Assembly (NCBI GenBank): GCA_016217595.1
Contig: JACRHS010000024.1
Location: 1 to 64,000 of the forward strand
Reading direction: 5' to 3'
DNA from: Opitutia bacterium
Lineage (GTDB): Bacteria; Verrucomicrobiota; Verrucomicrobiia; Opitutales; Opitutaceae
Length of the DNA stretch: 64,000 nucleotides
Positions 1 through 8,784 of the stretch are shown here, in pieces. How positions within the stretch are numbered: position 1 is the first letter of the stretch; each line of letters starts with the position of its first letter. The notes under the pieces are model-generated. The model searched no databases, was not told the DNA's origin, and saw only the letters and a list, made by a program, of their open reading frames with translations. The translations under genes were made by a program, and so were the position numbers.

Positions 1-1
1 C

Positions 2-151
2 CGCATCAATCGCACTTACAACGTATTCCTCGACATCACCAACCTCTTCGACGAAGAGGCGCGCACGGATGTTACGGAGAATCGCAAGATTTATTACTTC
101 CGCACGAACCAAGGCATCGGCTTTGTCGCTGGTGTCAGAGGTACGTTCTAA
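2..151 (+). CDS. TonB-dependent outer membrane receptor, C-terminal end (partial)
   Basis: Only the last 49 codons are in the window; the gene begins upstream. The translation has the motif NVFLDITNLFDEEAR, typical of the penultimate barrel strands of TonB-dependent receptors (a strand followed by D-x-x-N-L-F-D). It ends in GVRGTF, so the last residue is the aromatic Phe expected for a beta-barrel recognised by the BAM complex. The family imports siderophores, cobalamin or oligosaccharides across the outer membrane; the substrate cannot be told from this fragment. A strong hairpin with a T-run follows 33 bases after the stop. Confidence 0.75.
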   Translation, partial: RINRTYNVFLDITNLFDEEARTDVTENRKIYYFRTNQGIGFVAGVRGTF

Positions 152-183
152 GTAGTAGACAATGTTGTCAATGTAGTGAGCAG

Positions 184-215
184 CGGCGGAGACGGATGAC
201 GTCTCCGCCGTTTTT
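184..215 (+). terminator. Rho-independent terminator after the receptor gene
   Basis: A perfect 10-bp G+C-rich stem (CGGCGGAGAC at 184-193 pairs with GTCTCCGCCG at 201-210) with a 7-base loop is followed directly by five T residues (211-215). It lies between the receptor and a convergent gene ending at 220, so it probably stops transcription of the receptor. Confidence 0.85.
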
Positions 216-219
216 AGGA

Positions 220-2208
220 TTATTCTCGTTGATTGGCGGCGCGTTCGATCAGAGCAACCCAGTCAGCAAGCGGGGCGGCGGTGGTGGCTCGAACTTCCTC
301 CTGCGTCAGTCGGTAAATAAGAATGGAGTAGCCCGCCATGGCGTCGGGTTGGCGGACACGCAGGTAGTGGCAAAGTCGCGCAAAACGGAGCAGCTCGTAG
401 CGTCGCCAAGCCTGTTCCCATTGTGCAGGCGATAGACTGGTGGCAGAGGTCAGTGCGTGAGCGTGAAAATCCGCATCCTGTGCACGCAGGTTTTGAAACT
501 CCCGCTCTGCATCCATCGTCCATGGCCCGCGGATAGGACTGTAGGCATGTTGCAGCATAGTGGCGCTGATCGCGTACAGCCCCGCTCCGGGCCATAGACG
601 CGGTGTCGCGTCGCGATAAACAGGCAGCGAGGGCAAACGTTGCGCGGTGATACCTTCGTATACTGGATCGCCAGTGCCAAAGTATGCCAGGTAGGTCGGT
701 TCCCCGGGCTGGCGATTCTGACGGAGCCATTGCGCGAGTGCCGGCAGATCTTGGCCCCAGTCGAGAGAGCTGTCGACCAAGTGCCGGTATCCTTCCGCGG
801 GACCGCCAGCCAGGGTATTGAAGTAGGCGAGGTAGTGCGGGCGGATCTGCGATGATTCCCATCCAAGTAGCAGTACGGCGGCGGCGAGTATAAGTTGCCG
901 CCATTGGACCAACGCCGCCCAGGCACCTAGTGCGCCGAGCGCGATAAAGAGCGGTGGATAGATCGGGAGGATGTGTCTGTGCCCAATGTTTAGCCGGCTG
1001 GTGAGCGAGAAATACCAATAGACCACGAACAACGCCGCTAGCGGCGCGTAGCGTACGCACGCCTCGCGCCAAAGCATTCTCTTTAGCCAGGAATGGCGCG
1101 CGACAGTGAACACACCGATGGCCCAAAGCCCCAAAAGTGTGAGTGGTGTCTTAACGAGAAAGGCGTAAGGGAAAAACATGAACCAGCCGTGGATGCCATA
1201 GTTGCCATTCAGGAAGGCTCCGCGTTGTTGCGCGAAATCGAGGACAAAGGTGAAGCCATACAGGTAGGCTTCGGGTAGCAGTTGCCCTTGGCGCAGCCAG
1301 GCGATCGCTGTACCCAGATGCCCGAGACGCGCCAGCATCCATTCCCATGGCATGGCGAAGCTGGCTTCTGTGGCCAGTTCCGGCGCGAAAGCCGCATAGC
1401 GGAAGCCAAACGCGGCCCAGATTGCAAAAGTCGCGACAGCAAGATGCGCAAGCATCCCGAGTGCGAAGCGACGCCGCCAGCCTTGTTCGCGCGCGCGGCC
1501 CAGGCTGACGGCCGCGATGCTGAGCACTAACGCCATCGGGACCAGCAGGACGGCGGAGTATTTTGCGATGGCAGACAGGCCGACGACCGTCACGCTCAGG
1601 GCGAGCCGCCCGGCCGTGGGTGCGAGTAGCCAGCGCCAGAGCGCGCCGATAGCAGCAAGAAAGAAAAACACCATCGTTACGTCGGAGGTAGCGAGAGCGC
1701 CGTGGGCGAGAAAGTTTGGACAAAGGGCGAAGCAGCCAAGTGAGAAAAAGCCGCCGTGCCAGCCGAAGAGCGCACGCGACCAGGCGAACACCAGCAGTCC
1801 CGTCGCAGCGCTAAAGAACGCGATGGCGGCGCGGCTTAGCCATAGCATCAAGTCGGCCGGTTGCCCCGTGCGGTAGAAGAAGTCACGGCCGTATTCCCAG
1901 ACGTCGCTGCGAGCCCATGCCGGATGTGACAGCGGGGGCAGGGTGGGTGCCAACGTCAGCAACGGCAGTGCGGCCCAGCGTTGTGGCAAATTGCCATTTT
2001 CCGGCTGCAGCCGGAAATCGTGGCGTTGCCAATAGGCATAGCCGGCGGTGATGTGCGCGATCTCGTCCGACGTCATGCCTTTTTCTGCGACGGCAGTGAG
2101 TCCGAGCAAAGCGTGGCCGACGCAGGCCAGGACGGCGAGCGTCCATAGAAAGGGAGCGGAGCCGATCCGACGGTGCAGCGGGATTTGGAGTGCCACGGCT
2201 GGGTTCAC
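220..2208 (-). CDS. polytopic glycosyltransferase-family (GT-C/PMT-like) membrane protein
   Basis: A 662-residue protein with many hydrophobic segments. Near the N-terminus, after the first membrane segment, is an acidic motif (GMTSDEIAHITAGYAYW, about residues 44-60). This is where the catalytic Asp/Glu of polyprenyl-phosphate-sugar-dependent GT-C enzymes (PMT, ArnT) lies. The second half has HRHILPIYP and a hydrophilic tail with SSLDWGQDLPAL, as in phospholipid-carrier-dependent glycosyltransferases. The family moves a sugar from a lipid carrier to an acceptor on the periplasmic side; donor and acceptor here are unknown. It is divergent from the methyltransferase at 2227 with only 18 bases between starts, at one end of the polysaccharide locus. 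Confidence 0.75.
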   Translation of the reverse strand: MNPAVALQIPLHRRIGSAPFLWTLAVLACVGHALLGLTAVAEKGMTSDEIAHITAGYAYWQRHDFRLQPENGNLPQRWAALPLLTLAPTLPPLSHPAWARSDVWEYGRDFFYRTGQPADLMLWLSRAAIAFFSAATGLLVFAWSRALFGWHGGFFSLGCFALCPNFLAHGALATSDVTMVFFFLAAIGALWRWLLAPTAGRLALSVTVVGLSAIAKYSAVLLVPMALVLSIAAVSLGRAREQGWRRRFALGMLAHLAVATFAIWAAFGFRYAAFAPELATEASFAMPWEWMLARLGHLGTAIAWLRQGQLLPEAYLYGFTFVLDFAQQRGAFLNGNYGIHGWFMFFPYAFLVKTPLTLLGLWAIGVFTVARHSWLKRMLWREACVRYAPLAALFVVYWYFSLTSRLNIGHRHILPIYPPLFIALGALGAWAALVQWRQLILAAAVLLLGWESSQIRPHYLAYFNTLAGGPAEGYRHLVDSSLDWGQDLPALAQWLRQNRQPGEPTYLAYFGTGDPVYEGITAQRLPSLPVYRDATPRLWPGAGLYAISATMLQHAYSPIRGPWTMDAEREFQNLRAQDADFHAHALTSATSLSPAQWEQAWRRYELLRFARLCHYLRVRQPDAMAGYSILIYRLTQEEVRATTAAPLADWVALIERAANQRE

Positions 2209-2226
2209 AGGTTACGCACAGGTTCG

Positions 2227-2976
2227 ATGAATCCGGAAGAATACGCGAATCTCGAAGCGACGGAGCGTGCGCATTGGTATTATGCAGGCAAACGCGAATT
2301 GGTGCGTCGCTGGCTCGGCCGGCTGGGTGCACTGCGCCGGGAGGCGCGCTTGCTCGATGTGGGCGCTGGCACCGGGATGTTTGCCACGGAGATGGCGGCG
2401 CATTGTGAGGTGTGGATGCTGGACGACCACGCGGAGTCACTGCAACGGTTGCGGGCGCGATTTCCTGCCGAGCGCGTATTGGAGGCCAGCGGTACCGGAA
2501 TCCCGTTGCCAGCAGCGAGCGTCGATATCGTAACGGCGTTGGATGTGTTGGAACATATCGCGGACGATGCCGCGGCCGTGCACGATCTGGCGCGGGTGTT
2601 GCGGCCTGGCGGACTCGCGGTAATCACCGTGCCAGCGTGTATGTCGCTGTGGAGCGATTGGGATGTGGCGTTGCATCACCATCGGCGTTATGACCGGTCA
2701 CAGCTAGTGGCGCGGTTTACCGGTCCGGATTGGGCGATCGTGCACGCGAACTACACCAATGTACTGGCGTTTCCGGCGGTGTGGGCATTGCGGCGACTCC
2801 GAAGGACACGAAGGCAAGCAGGGCCGCGCGCGGAGGATCGGGTGCCACCGGCGTGGCTCAATCGTTGCCTGCAAAGCAGCTATGTGGCGCTGGCATTGAG
2901 CCGGGTGCGGTTTCCAATCGGCGTCAGTTTATTGCTGATTGCGCGTCGGCGCGAGCTGCGCGATGCCGGGAATTGA
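2227..2976 (+). CDS. class I SAM-dependent methyltransferase
   Basis: 249 residues. The SAM-binding glycine motif LLDVGAGTGMFA is near residues 40-52, and the post-motif TALDVLEHIADD and LRPGGLAVITVP follow in the order of Methyltransf_11/23 proteins. I chose the ATG at 2227 (MNPEEYANL); an in-frame upstream extension would run into the divergent gene. It lies in a polysaccharide locus, so a sugar or lipid-linked intermediate is a plausible substrate, but the sequence does not show which. Its 3' end overlaps the convergent gene ending at 2929 by 48 bases. Confidence 0.8.
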   Translation: MNPEEYANLEATERAHWYYAGKRELVRRWLGRLGALRREARLLDVGAGTGMFATEMAAHCEVWMLDDHAESLQRLRARFPAERVLEASGTGIPLPAASVDIVTALDVLEHIADDAAAVHDLARVLRPGGLAVITVPACMSLWSDWDVALHHHRRYDRSQLVARFTGPDWAIVHANYTNVLAFPAVWALRRLRRTRRQAGPRAEDRVPPAWLNRCLQSSYVALALSRVRFPIGVSLLLIARRRELRDAGN

Positions 2977-5184
2977 GTGAAACGGGACAGTGAAACGCGC
3001 CTCGGCGACGCGGTGGCCGTCGGTATCGAAGAAACCGAGCCAGAGACGCGTGATGGGCCATTCGTGAGCAGATTGTTTCAGATAGAAATCGAGTTGAAAA
3101 ATGCCGGGGCCGACAATGGGCCAACCCGTTGCTCTCGGTGGTCCGTCTGCTTGACCAGAAGAGTTGAGCCGTGCGAGTTCGATTCGCGCCGAGTCGAGAT
3201 CAGCGGCCGACCAGAGCGGTGAGTCAGCTGCGCGTAACTCGCGTAACTCGACGCGAGTCACGCGTGCCGTGGGCGGGAGTAGCACTGTGGCGCGGATTCG
3301 GGTTGGCCAGGGCGCAGCGGTATCGGAGCTCACGAAGAGCGTGGCGGTGCTGAGCGGAGCGATGGGTCGGTCGCGATGTACCCAGAATTCGTAATTTTCC
3401 AAGGCGAACGCAGGTGTGAAATTCAGACCGACCCAATCGAAAAGCAGTCCATTCACCGGAATATTTTTATCGTGGAGGAACTGGATCAATCCCGGCTGCA
3501 CGATCATGACGGCCCGCTTATCCTGGCTCAGTCGGTCGCGAATTGCGGTCTGCTGGGTGACATTGAGTAGAGAAAACCAGTGGGTAGTATTGGCGAGGGT
3601 GGGGGTGGGTAGTTCACTCCAAATGTTGAAGCTGAAGGTTCCCGGCAGGGAAAAGAGAGTGTCGCCGTGAACGCGGGCGTTGAGGGTGAGGACGCGCAGC
3701 GCGCTTGAAGAGCTCGCCGGCAGCATCATGCCGGCGCTCCCCGGCAATTCGAGCGGATCCGAGTCGCGCCGTTGCCAGAGGGTGCTGGCAAAATTGAAGT
3801 TGGCATGGCCGACCGAGATTAAGCCGGCGGTCAGTACGCCCGCGGCGATCCATCGGCCGCGCATCCCCCAAAGCTCCTGAAATCGGCGATGCCAGTCGTT
3901 AAGCGAGATCGCCGCCAGCGGAGCCCACAAGAAAGTACCCCATCCCATTTGACTGCCGGCGATCGGAAAGGCGTGGAGATATTGCCATGCTAGGATGGCA
4001 GCGACCCATAGGCGTCGGCGTTCGGCAGGCGCGTTATCGGGTGAAAAGCTGAGTGCGAACACCCACGCGGTTGGCACGAAATAGGACATCGCGGTCCGCA
4101 GGTTGAAGATGATCGGATCCGCTACCAGGCCAATAAAGTACACCCCCAGCGCTCCGGCTTGGCTGGCCAGTAACGTTGTTCGGATCCACCGGCGTTTGGT
4201 TCCACCAGCAGCCAGGGCAAGCAATCCCAAGCTCCAGATTACCGCACCTGGAAGCGATGGAATCGCGTGATGGTATTTGTTGGGATGCTGCAGGGGTCCG
4301 GCCACAACACCTTCCCATAATGCGCGCCAACTCGATCCGGTCGCAAAGGCCGCGAAGAGCACGATGGCGGTCAGTCCAGTGGCTGCTCCGATACAGCGCC
4401 CCAGATTAGACCAGTTGTCGGCGGTTTCGGTTTCGCGTTCAGCCGAGACGAGTACGATGCCAGCGATGGCGGCGGAAGCCAGCGTGGCGAATTCCCTCGC
4501 CCAGTGCTCGCCGAGAAACGGACGCATCAACACCCAAGGAAGGGCGGCAAACGCTACGGTGATCACCCAGCGTTCTGGCATTCGGGTATGAGCTCGGAAT
4601 CTCCACCAGCCCCATGACGCCAGTGCCAGCAGGAAGAAAATGCCGACGTTAATTTTGATCAACGTGAGCGCTGCACCTGCTAGTCCGGCGAGCAGGGCGA
4701 AGTGGTCGGCGCGTTCGCGGCGCAAGGACTCAGTGCCGGCGGCAACGGCGAGGGCGAGCAGCAAGGTGGTGGTGCCGCCCGGATGCATCGGCTCCGATGT
4801 CATCTGCCAAAGATGCGTTAAGGTCGCACTCGCTGCGATAGCGGTCGCGGCGCGGGAACGGGTTTCCCGCCAGACCCAGAATCCGCACAGGAGCGAGGTT
4901 AACCACCAATGGTGTACGGTGATCAGGCGGCCGAGCGTGTTGGTCCATTCTAGGGCGAAGATTTTTGCGAGCAGTCCGTAGCCGAGGTAGAACAGCGGGC
5001 CGTATTGGCTGTAGACTTGATCGTAAAGATGCCCGTGCGCGGTGAATTGGCGTAGGGTCCATACCACGTAGCCCTCGTCGTCGTAGAGCATGTACGTGGT
5101 GAAAACCAAGCCGGTGGCGAGGCTCAGCAGGCATGCGATACCCAACGCGTAAACCGTCAATATACCGAGACGCTTAGCGGTCAC
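2929..5184 (-). CDS. large polytopic membrane protein, GT-C-like
   Basis: 751 residues with a dozen or so hydrophobic segments in the first two thirds and a long hydrophilic C-terminal part. An acidic motif after the first membrane segment (YDDEGYVVWTLRQF, about residues 34-47) and the following YSQYGPLFYLGYG resemble the periplasmic loop of GT-C glycosyltransferases. I do not recognise a named family. The start overlaps the end of the upstream GT2 gene (stop at 5174), so the two are probably co-transcribed and translationally coupled. The 3' end overlaps the convergent methyltransferase. Confidence 0.65.
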   Translation of the reverse strand: MTAKRLGILTVYALGIACLLSLATGLVFTTYMLYDDEGYVVWTLRQFTAHGHLYDQVYSQYGPLFYLGYGLLAKIFALEWTNTLGRLITVHHWWLTSLLCGFWVWRETRSRAATAIAASATLTHLWQMTSEPMHPGGTTTLLLALAVAAGTESLRRERADHFALLAGLAGAALTLIKINVGIFFLLALASWGWWRFRAHTRMPERWVITVAFAALPWVLMRPFLGEHWAREFATLASAAIAGIVLVSAERETETADNWSNLGRCIGAATGLTAIVLFAAFATGSSWRALWEGVVAGPLQHPNKYHHAIPSLPGAVIWSLGLLALAAGGTKRRWIRTTLLASQAGALGVYFIGLVADPIIFNLRTAMSYFVPTAWVFALSFSPDNAPAERRRLWVAAILAWQYLHAFPIAGSQMGWGTFLWAPLAAISLNDWHRRFQELWGMRGRWIAAGVLTAGLISVGHANFNFASTLWQRRDSDPLELPGSAGMMLPASSSSALRVLTLNARVHGDTLFSLPGTFSFNIWSELPTPTLANTTHWFSLLNVTQQTAIRDRLSQDKRAVMIVQPGLIQFLHDKNIPVNGLLFDWVGLNFTPAFALENYEFWVHRDRPIAPLSTATLFVSSDTAAPWPTRIRATVLLPPTARVTRVELRELRAADSPLWSAADLDSARIELARLNSSGQADGPPRATGWPIVGPGIFQLDFYLKQSAHEWPITRLWLGFFDTDGHRVAEARFTVPFHSIPGIAQLAPTRNQQ

Positions 5185-6127
5185 GAGGCGACTCCCGACG
5201 GATGAATTGCGGCCGTTGTTTCACTTCGTCGTAAACTCGCGCCAGATATTCGCCGAGGATGCCTATGCCGATGAGTTGGCCGCCGCCGAGAAAGAGCAGG
5301 AGTGTGACGAGCGTGGTGAACCCGGTTTGCGCGATTTCCACGCCGAGCAGACGGCGAACAATGAAAAACGTGCCGAGAGCAAAGCCACAGGCGCTGATGA
5401 AGATGCCAACCAAGGTCAGCAGGCGCAGCGGCAGATAGGAAAAGCTGAAGATGCCGTCGAAGGCGTAGCGCACGAGCCGGCGTAGCGTTTGCGCCGGCTG
5501 GCCGGCGGCGCGTTCCTGTCGGTCGTAGTGGATCTCAGCTGTGGTGAAACCGACCCAGGAGCGCAGGCCAGGAAAGAAGCGATGGCGCTCAGGCAGACGG
5601 TTGATCGCTGCGACGGCGCAGCGGTCTAGCAGGCCAAACGTCCCAGTGTCGGCCTCGATCGGAAAATCGGCGAGCTGATTGAAAAAGCGATGGAAAAGAT
5701 CGAACCCGAGTCGTCGCAGTCCCTTTTCCTGGCGGGAGCGTCGCACTGCGCGCACGACTTCGGCGCCGCGCAACCAGTGCTCGATCATTTCGCCGATCAA
5801 TTCGGGTGGGTCTTGGAGATCGGCATCCATGGTGACTGCGGCGTCTGAACCATCGGCTTCGCACAAACCTGCGGCCAAGGCTGACTGGTGGCCGAAATTG
5901 CGCGACAACCGCACCAATAAGATGCGTGCGTCGAGCCGAGCAGCTTCCGTTATGAGCGCCACCGAGCGATCACGGCTACCATCATCGACGAACACCGCGC
6001 GCCAGGCGATGCGTGCGTCCGCGTCGAAAATCTGGCGCAGCCGCACCAGCAGCTCGGGCAGCACCGGCTCTTCGTTGTGAACCGGCACGACCACCGTCAC
6101 TACTGGAGGGTGTGGAGCAGTAGACAT
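5174..6127 (-). CDS. GT2 family glycosyltransferase with two C-terminal membrane segments (GtrB/ArnC-like)
   Basis: 317 residues from the ATG at 6127 (MSTAPHPP), which puts the first beta-strand VTVVVPVHNEE close to the N-terminus as usual; an in-frame Met 28 codons upstream is less likely. The GT-A core has VDDGSRDRS, MDADLQDPPE (the DxD-type metal site) and RNFGHQSAL. Two hydrophobic segments follow the core, as in bactoprenol glucosyl- and undecaprenyl-phosphate-sugar transferases. Family knowledge suggests transfer of a sugar from a nucleotide donor to undecaprenyl phosphate, making a donor for the neighbouring GT-C-like proteins. Confidence 0.85.
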   Translation of the reverse strand: MSTAPHPPVVTVVVPVHNEEPVLPELLVRLRQIFDADARIAWRAVFVDDGSRDRSVALITEAARLDARILLVRLSRNFGHQSALAAGLCEADGSDAAVTMDADLQDPPELIGEMIEHWLRGAEVVRAVRRSRQEKGLRRLGFDLFHRFFNQLADFPIEADTGTFGLLDRCAVAAINRLPERHRFFPGLRSWVGFTTAEIHYDRQERAAGQPAQTLRRLVRYAFDGIFSFSYLPLRLLTLVGIFISACGFALGTFFIVRRLLGVEIAQTGFTTLVTLLLFLGGGQLIGIGILGEYLARVYDEVKQRPQFIRRESPRDR

Positions 6128-6231
6128 GGCTTTTAGGGGTGACAGACCCGCGCGCGCCAGGCAAGCGGCGGCTGCGATAAAGAATGGTGAAGCGGCGTTT
6201 ACGCCCGACAAATTGGCATGATCGCGACGAC

Positions 6232-6972
6232 TCAGCGAAAGAGGTTGTATTTGACGATGGCGTAGAGGGCGCGGAAGCCATCGCGCCAGCCGATTTTTTT
6301 ACCCTCTTCGTAAGTGCGGCCGTAGTAGCTGATGCCGACTTCGTAGATCACCACGCGCAGCTTCGCCACCTTGGCGGTGATCTCCGGCTCGAAGCCGAAG
6401 CGGTCCTCCTCGATGTTGATTTTCTGCACCACCTCGCGCCGGAAAAGTTTGTAGCACGTTTCCATGTCCGTGAGGTTGAGGTTGGTGAACATGTTGGAGA
6501 GCAGTGTGAGGAACCGGTTGCCCACCATGTGCCAGAAATAGACGACGCGATGCGGACGCCCGCCCTGGAACCGGGAGCCGAACACCACGTCGGCCTTCCC
6601 CTGTTCGAGCGGCTCCATCAACAGCGGATATTCCTGCGGGTCGTACTCGAGGTCGGCGTCCTGCACGATGACCACGTCGCCCGTGGCCGCGGCGAAACCG
6701 GTGCGCAGGGCGGCGCCCTTGCCGCGATTGATGTCGTGGTAAATGACCTTGTCCACGAGCGGCGCGATCTGGGTGCGCAACAAGTCGCGGGTGCCATCGC
6801 GCGAATAGTCGTCGACGATGATGATCTCCTTGTCGGCCACGGGCGCGGCCTTCACGCGTTCGACGATCTGACGGATCGTTTTGGCCTCGTTGTAGCAGGG
6901 AATGACGATGGAGAGCTTCATGCCGGGTTGCGACGCAGGACCGTACTCGCTCGTCTCGGGGAAGGAAGCCAT
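6232..6972 (-). CDS. GT2 family glycosyltransferase, polyprenol-phosphate mannose synthase-like
   Basis: 246 residues. [15 protein letters not shown] opens the GT-A fold, followed by [15 protein letters not shown], the [12 protein letters not shown] loop and the QDADLEYDP metal site, all characteristic of DPM1-like enzymes. There are no C-terminal membrane segments, unlike the GT2 at 5174. The start is uncertain: Met at 6972 or Met at 6921 (MKLSIV), which is a more typical N-terminus. It probably makes a polyprenyl-phosphate sugar on the cytoplasmic face. Confidence 0.85.
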   Translation of the reverse strand: MASFPETSEYGPASQPGMKLSIVIPCYNEAKTIRQIVERVKAAPVADKEIIIVDDYSRDGTRDLLRTQIAPLVDKVIYHDINRGKGAALRTGFAAATGDVVIVQDADLEYDPQEYPLLMEPLEQGKADVVFGSRFQGGRPHRVVYFWHMVGNRFLTLLSNMFTNLNLTDMETCYKLFRREVVQKINIEEDRFGFEPEITAKVAKLRVVIYEVGISYYGRTYEEGKKIGWRDGFRALYAIVKYNLFR

Positions 6973-7050
6973 TTTTCAACAGCCAGCGAAAAGCGGATTT
7001 GGCGAATTACTGGATGGATGCCGGCAGCGGACAAGCAATAGGATCGCCTC

Positions 7051-8784
7051 ATGGTTTTCGATAAGCGCGCTCGGTTGCTCTACTGGCTGCTGCCTTGTCT
7101 ATTCTTTGCGGAGGCTGTGTTGCTGGTTGAGAAAGCCCATCGTGATGTCGTTTGGAGTTACCCTCCGTATTTTGATCAGTGTCAGTTTCTGTATCAAACC
7201 TACCAAATGCACGAGCAGGCAGGGCAACTTGGCATCGGTCCGGTCCTGAAGGCTTATGCCGCTGCACCCAATGCACAGGGGGTGTTGCTGGTGCCTGCGG
7301 CGGCGGTGCTGTCGCATTGGATCGGAGCAGGGCGGATGACCTGCTTGTCGCTCAACTTCGCGTTGTTCGTGCTGGCGCAGGCCGCGGTGGTGTGGGCGGT
7401 CCACCGGCGCAGTCGCTCCGTGCCAGGCGCGTTGTTCGCTGGCGGTCTGATGCTGGCGGCGGGCTTTACTTTCATGGACGCGGGCGGGGTGCTGGACTTT
7501 CGTTTGGATTTTGCCGCGAGCTGCCTGTACGCGGTTTTACTCTCCGCGGTGGTAGGCACCGATTTTTTGGCGCAGCGTTGGGGCCTGTGGCCAGTTGTGG
7601 GCTCGGCCGTGCTATTCGCAGCGACCCGGTTTATTGGCACGGTGTACATTGTCGGCATTGGACTGGTGGAGGGCGGAGGATACGCGTGGCTGGCGTGGCG
7701 CGAGCGAGGCCAGAATACCTCCGCGGCCATCGCCCGGCGACATCGCTGCCGATATGGCGTCTGGGCTGGCATTGCCTTCGGCGTGGCGATGGGGCCGCTG
7801 CTGTGGTACCACCGCCATGCGATCTTCGACTATTATGGCATCGGTCATGTGCTGGGGCCGGAGCGCTGGGTGCGGGAGCAGGAGCAGGGCATTGCCGGGA
7901 TCGCATCGGTCCTCGCGTATTATCCGCGGTCAGTGGGGTTCGATCATCTGGGCGGAGCCTTCTGGCAACTTGCCGCGCTCGGATTGGGCGCGCTGGGCGC
8001 GTTGCGGCTCACGGCGCGGGGCCAGGCAGGCGGCGCTTCGGATAAAGAAGCTCGTTTACCGGTGACGAGCTGGCTGACACTGGCGGCGTTTGGCGCGGTG
8101 CCCGGATTGGTGCTGACCCTCAACGCCGTAAAATCTCCCGTAGTGGGATCGGTGCTGGTGGCACCGGTGGTGTTCATTTTGGCGTTGTGGTTTGCGCAAC
8201 TGGCGCGGGACCGCGTGCAGTCGGCGTTGGTCTTGCTCGTGGCGGCGGTGGTGTTGGGCGGTGGGTGGCTCGCGTTTGCGGTTCGCGCATCAGCGCGGGA
8301 AACGCATGCCTTTCATCCAGGTTATTCGCAGGCGATCAACGCGCTTTATGGCGAGATTGTCCGGCAGGCGGATGTCCGGGGGCTGGCGAGGCCGCGGCTC
8401 GCGTTTCTGACCGTCGACGATGCGTTGCTGAGTTCCGCGCTTAATGTGTGGGTCTACGAAAACACCGGGCGTCTCTTCGAGGCCCGCAGCGTGTTGGGCG
8501 GGACGATCATGGAGGCGACGCCGGCGCAAATCATGGCCGGACTAGACACGGCCGACATGGTCATTCTGCCTGATCGACCGCTGCCGGGCTCGTACCCGTT
8601 TCACGTCTCAGTCCGGCAAAATTTCGATGCGATCACCGCCTATTGCCGACGCACAATGGTGCCGGTGTCGCAGGTGACTCTACCGCGTTGCACGCTGACG
8701 TTGTGCGTGAAGCGGCCCGCTGCGGAATCGGTGCAGAGCACGGAGGGTCCGCCACCGTCCGGTTCAGGCGTGGTCAGCCGGTAG
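7051..8784 (+). CDS. polytopic membrane protein of unknown function in polysaccharide locus
   Basis: 577 residues, mostly hydrophobic helices, with a first periplasmic loop containing SYPPYFDQCQFLYQTYQM; an Asp placed after the first membrane segment is reminiscent of GT-C enzymes. No named family is recognised. The C-terminal 150 residues are more hydrophilic. It is divergent from the GT2 gene at 6972, with 78 bases between, and its last 21 bases overlap the convergent gene ending at 8764. Confidence 0.6.
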   Translation: MVFDKRARLLYWLLPCLFFAEAVLLVEKAHRDVVWSYPPYFDQCQFLYQTYQMHEQAGQLGIGPVLKAYAAAPNAQGVLLVPAAAVLSHWIGAGRMTCLSLNFALFVLAQAAVVWAVHRRSRSVPGALFAGGLMLAAGFTFMDAGGVLDFRLDFAASCLYAVLLSAVVGTDFLAQRWGLWPVVGSAVLFAATRFIGTVYIVGIGLVEGGGYAWLAWRERGQNTSAAIARRHRCRYGVWAGIAFGVAMGPLLWYHRHAIFDYYGIGHVLGPERWVREQEQGIAGIASVLAYYPRSVGFDHLGGAFWQLAALGLGALGALRLTARGQAGGASDKEARLPVTSWLTLAAFGAVPGLVLTLNAVKSPVVGSVLVAPVVFILALWFAQLARDRVQSALVLLVAAVVLGGGWLAFAVRASARETHAFHPGYSQAINALYGEIVRQADVRGLARPRLAFLTVDDALLSSALNVWVYENTGRLFEARSVLGGTIMEATPAQIMAGLDTADMVILPDRPLPGSYPFHVSVRQNFDAITAYCRRTMVPVSQVTLPRCTLTLCVKRPAAESVQSTEGPPPSGSGVVSR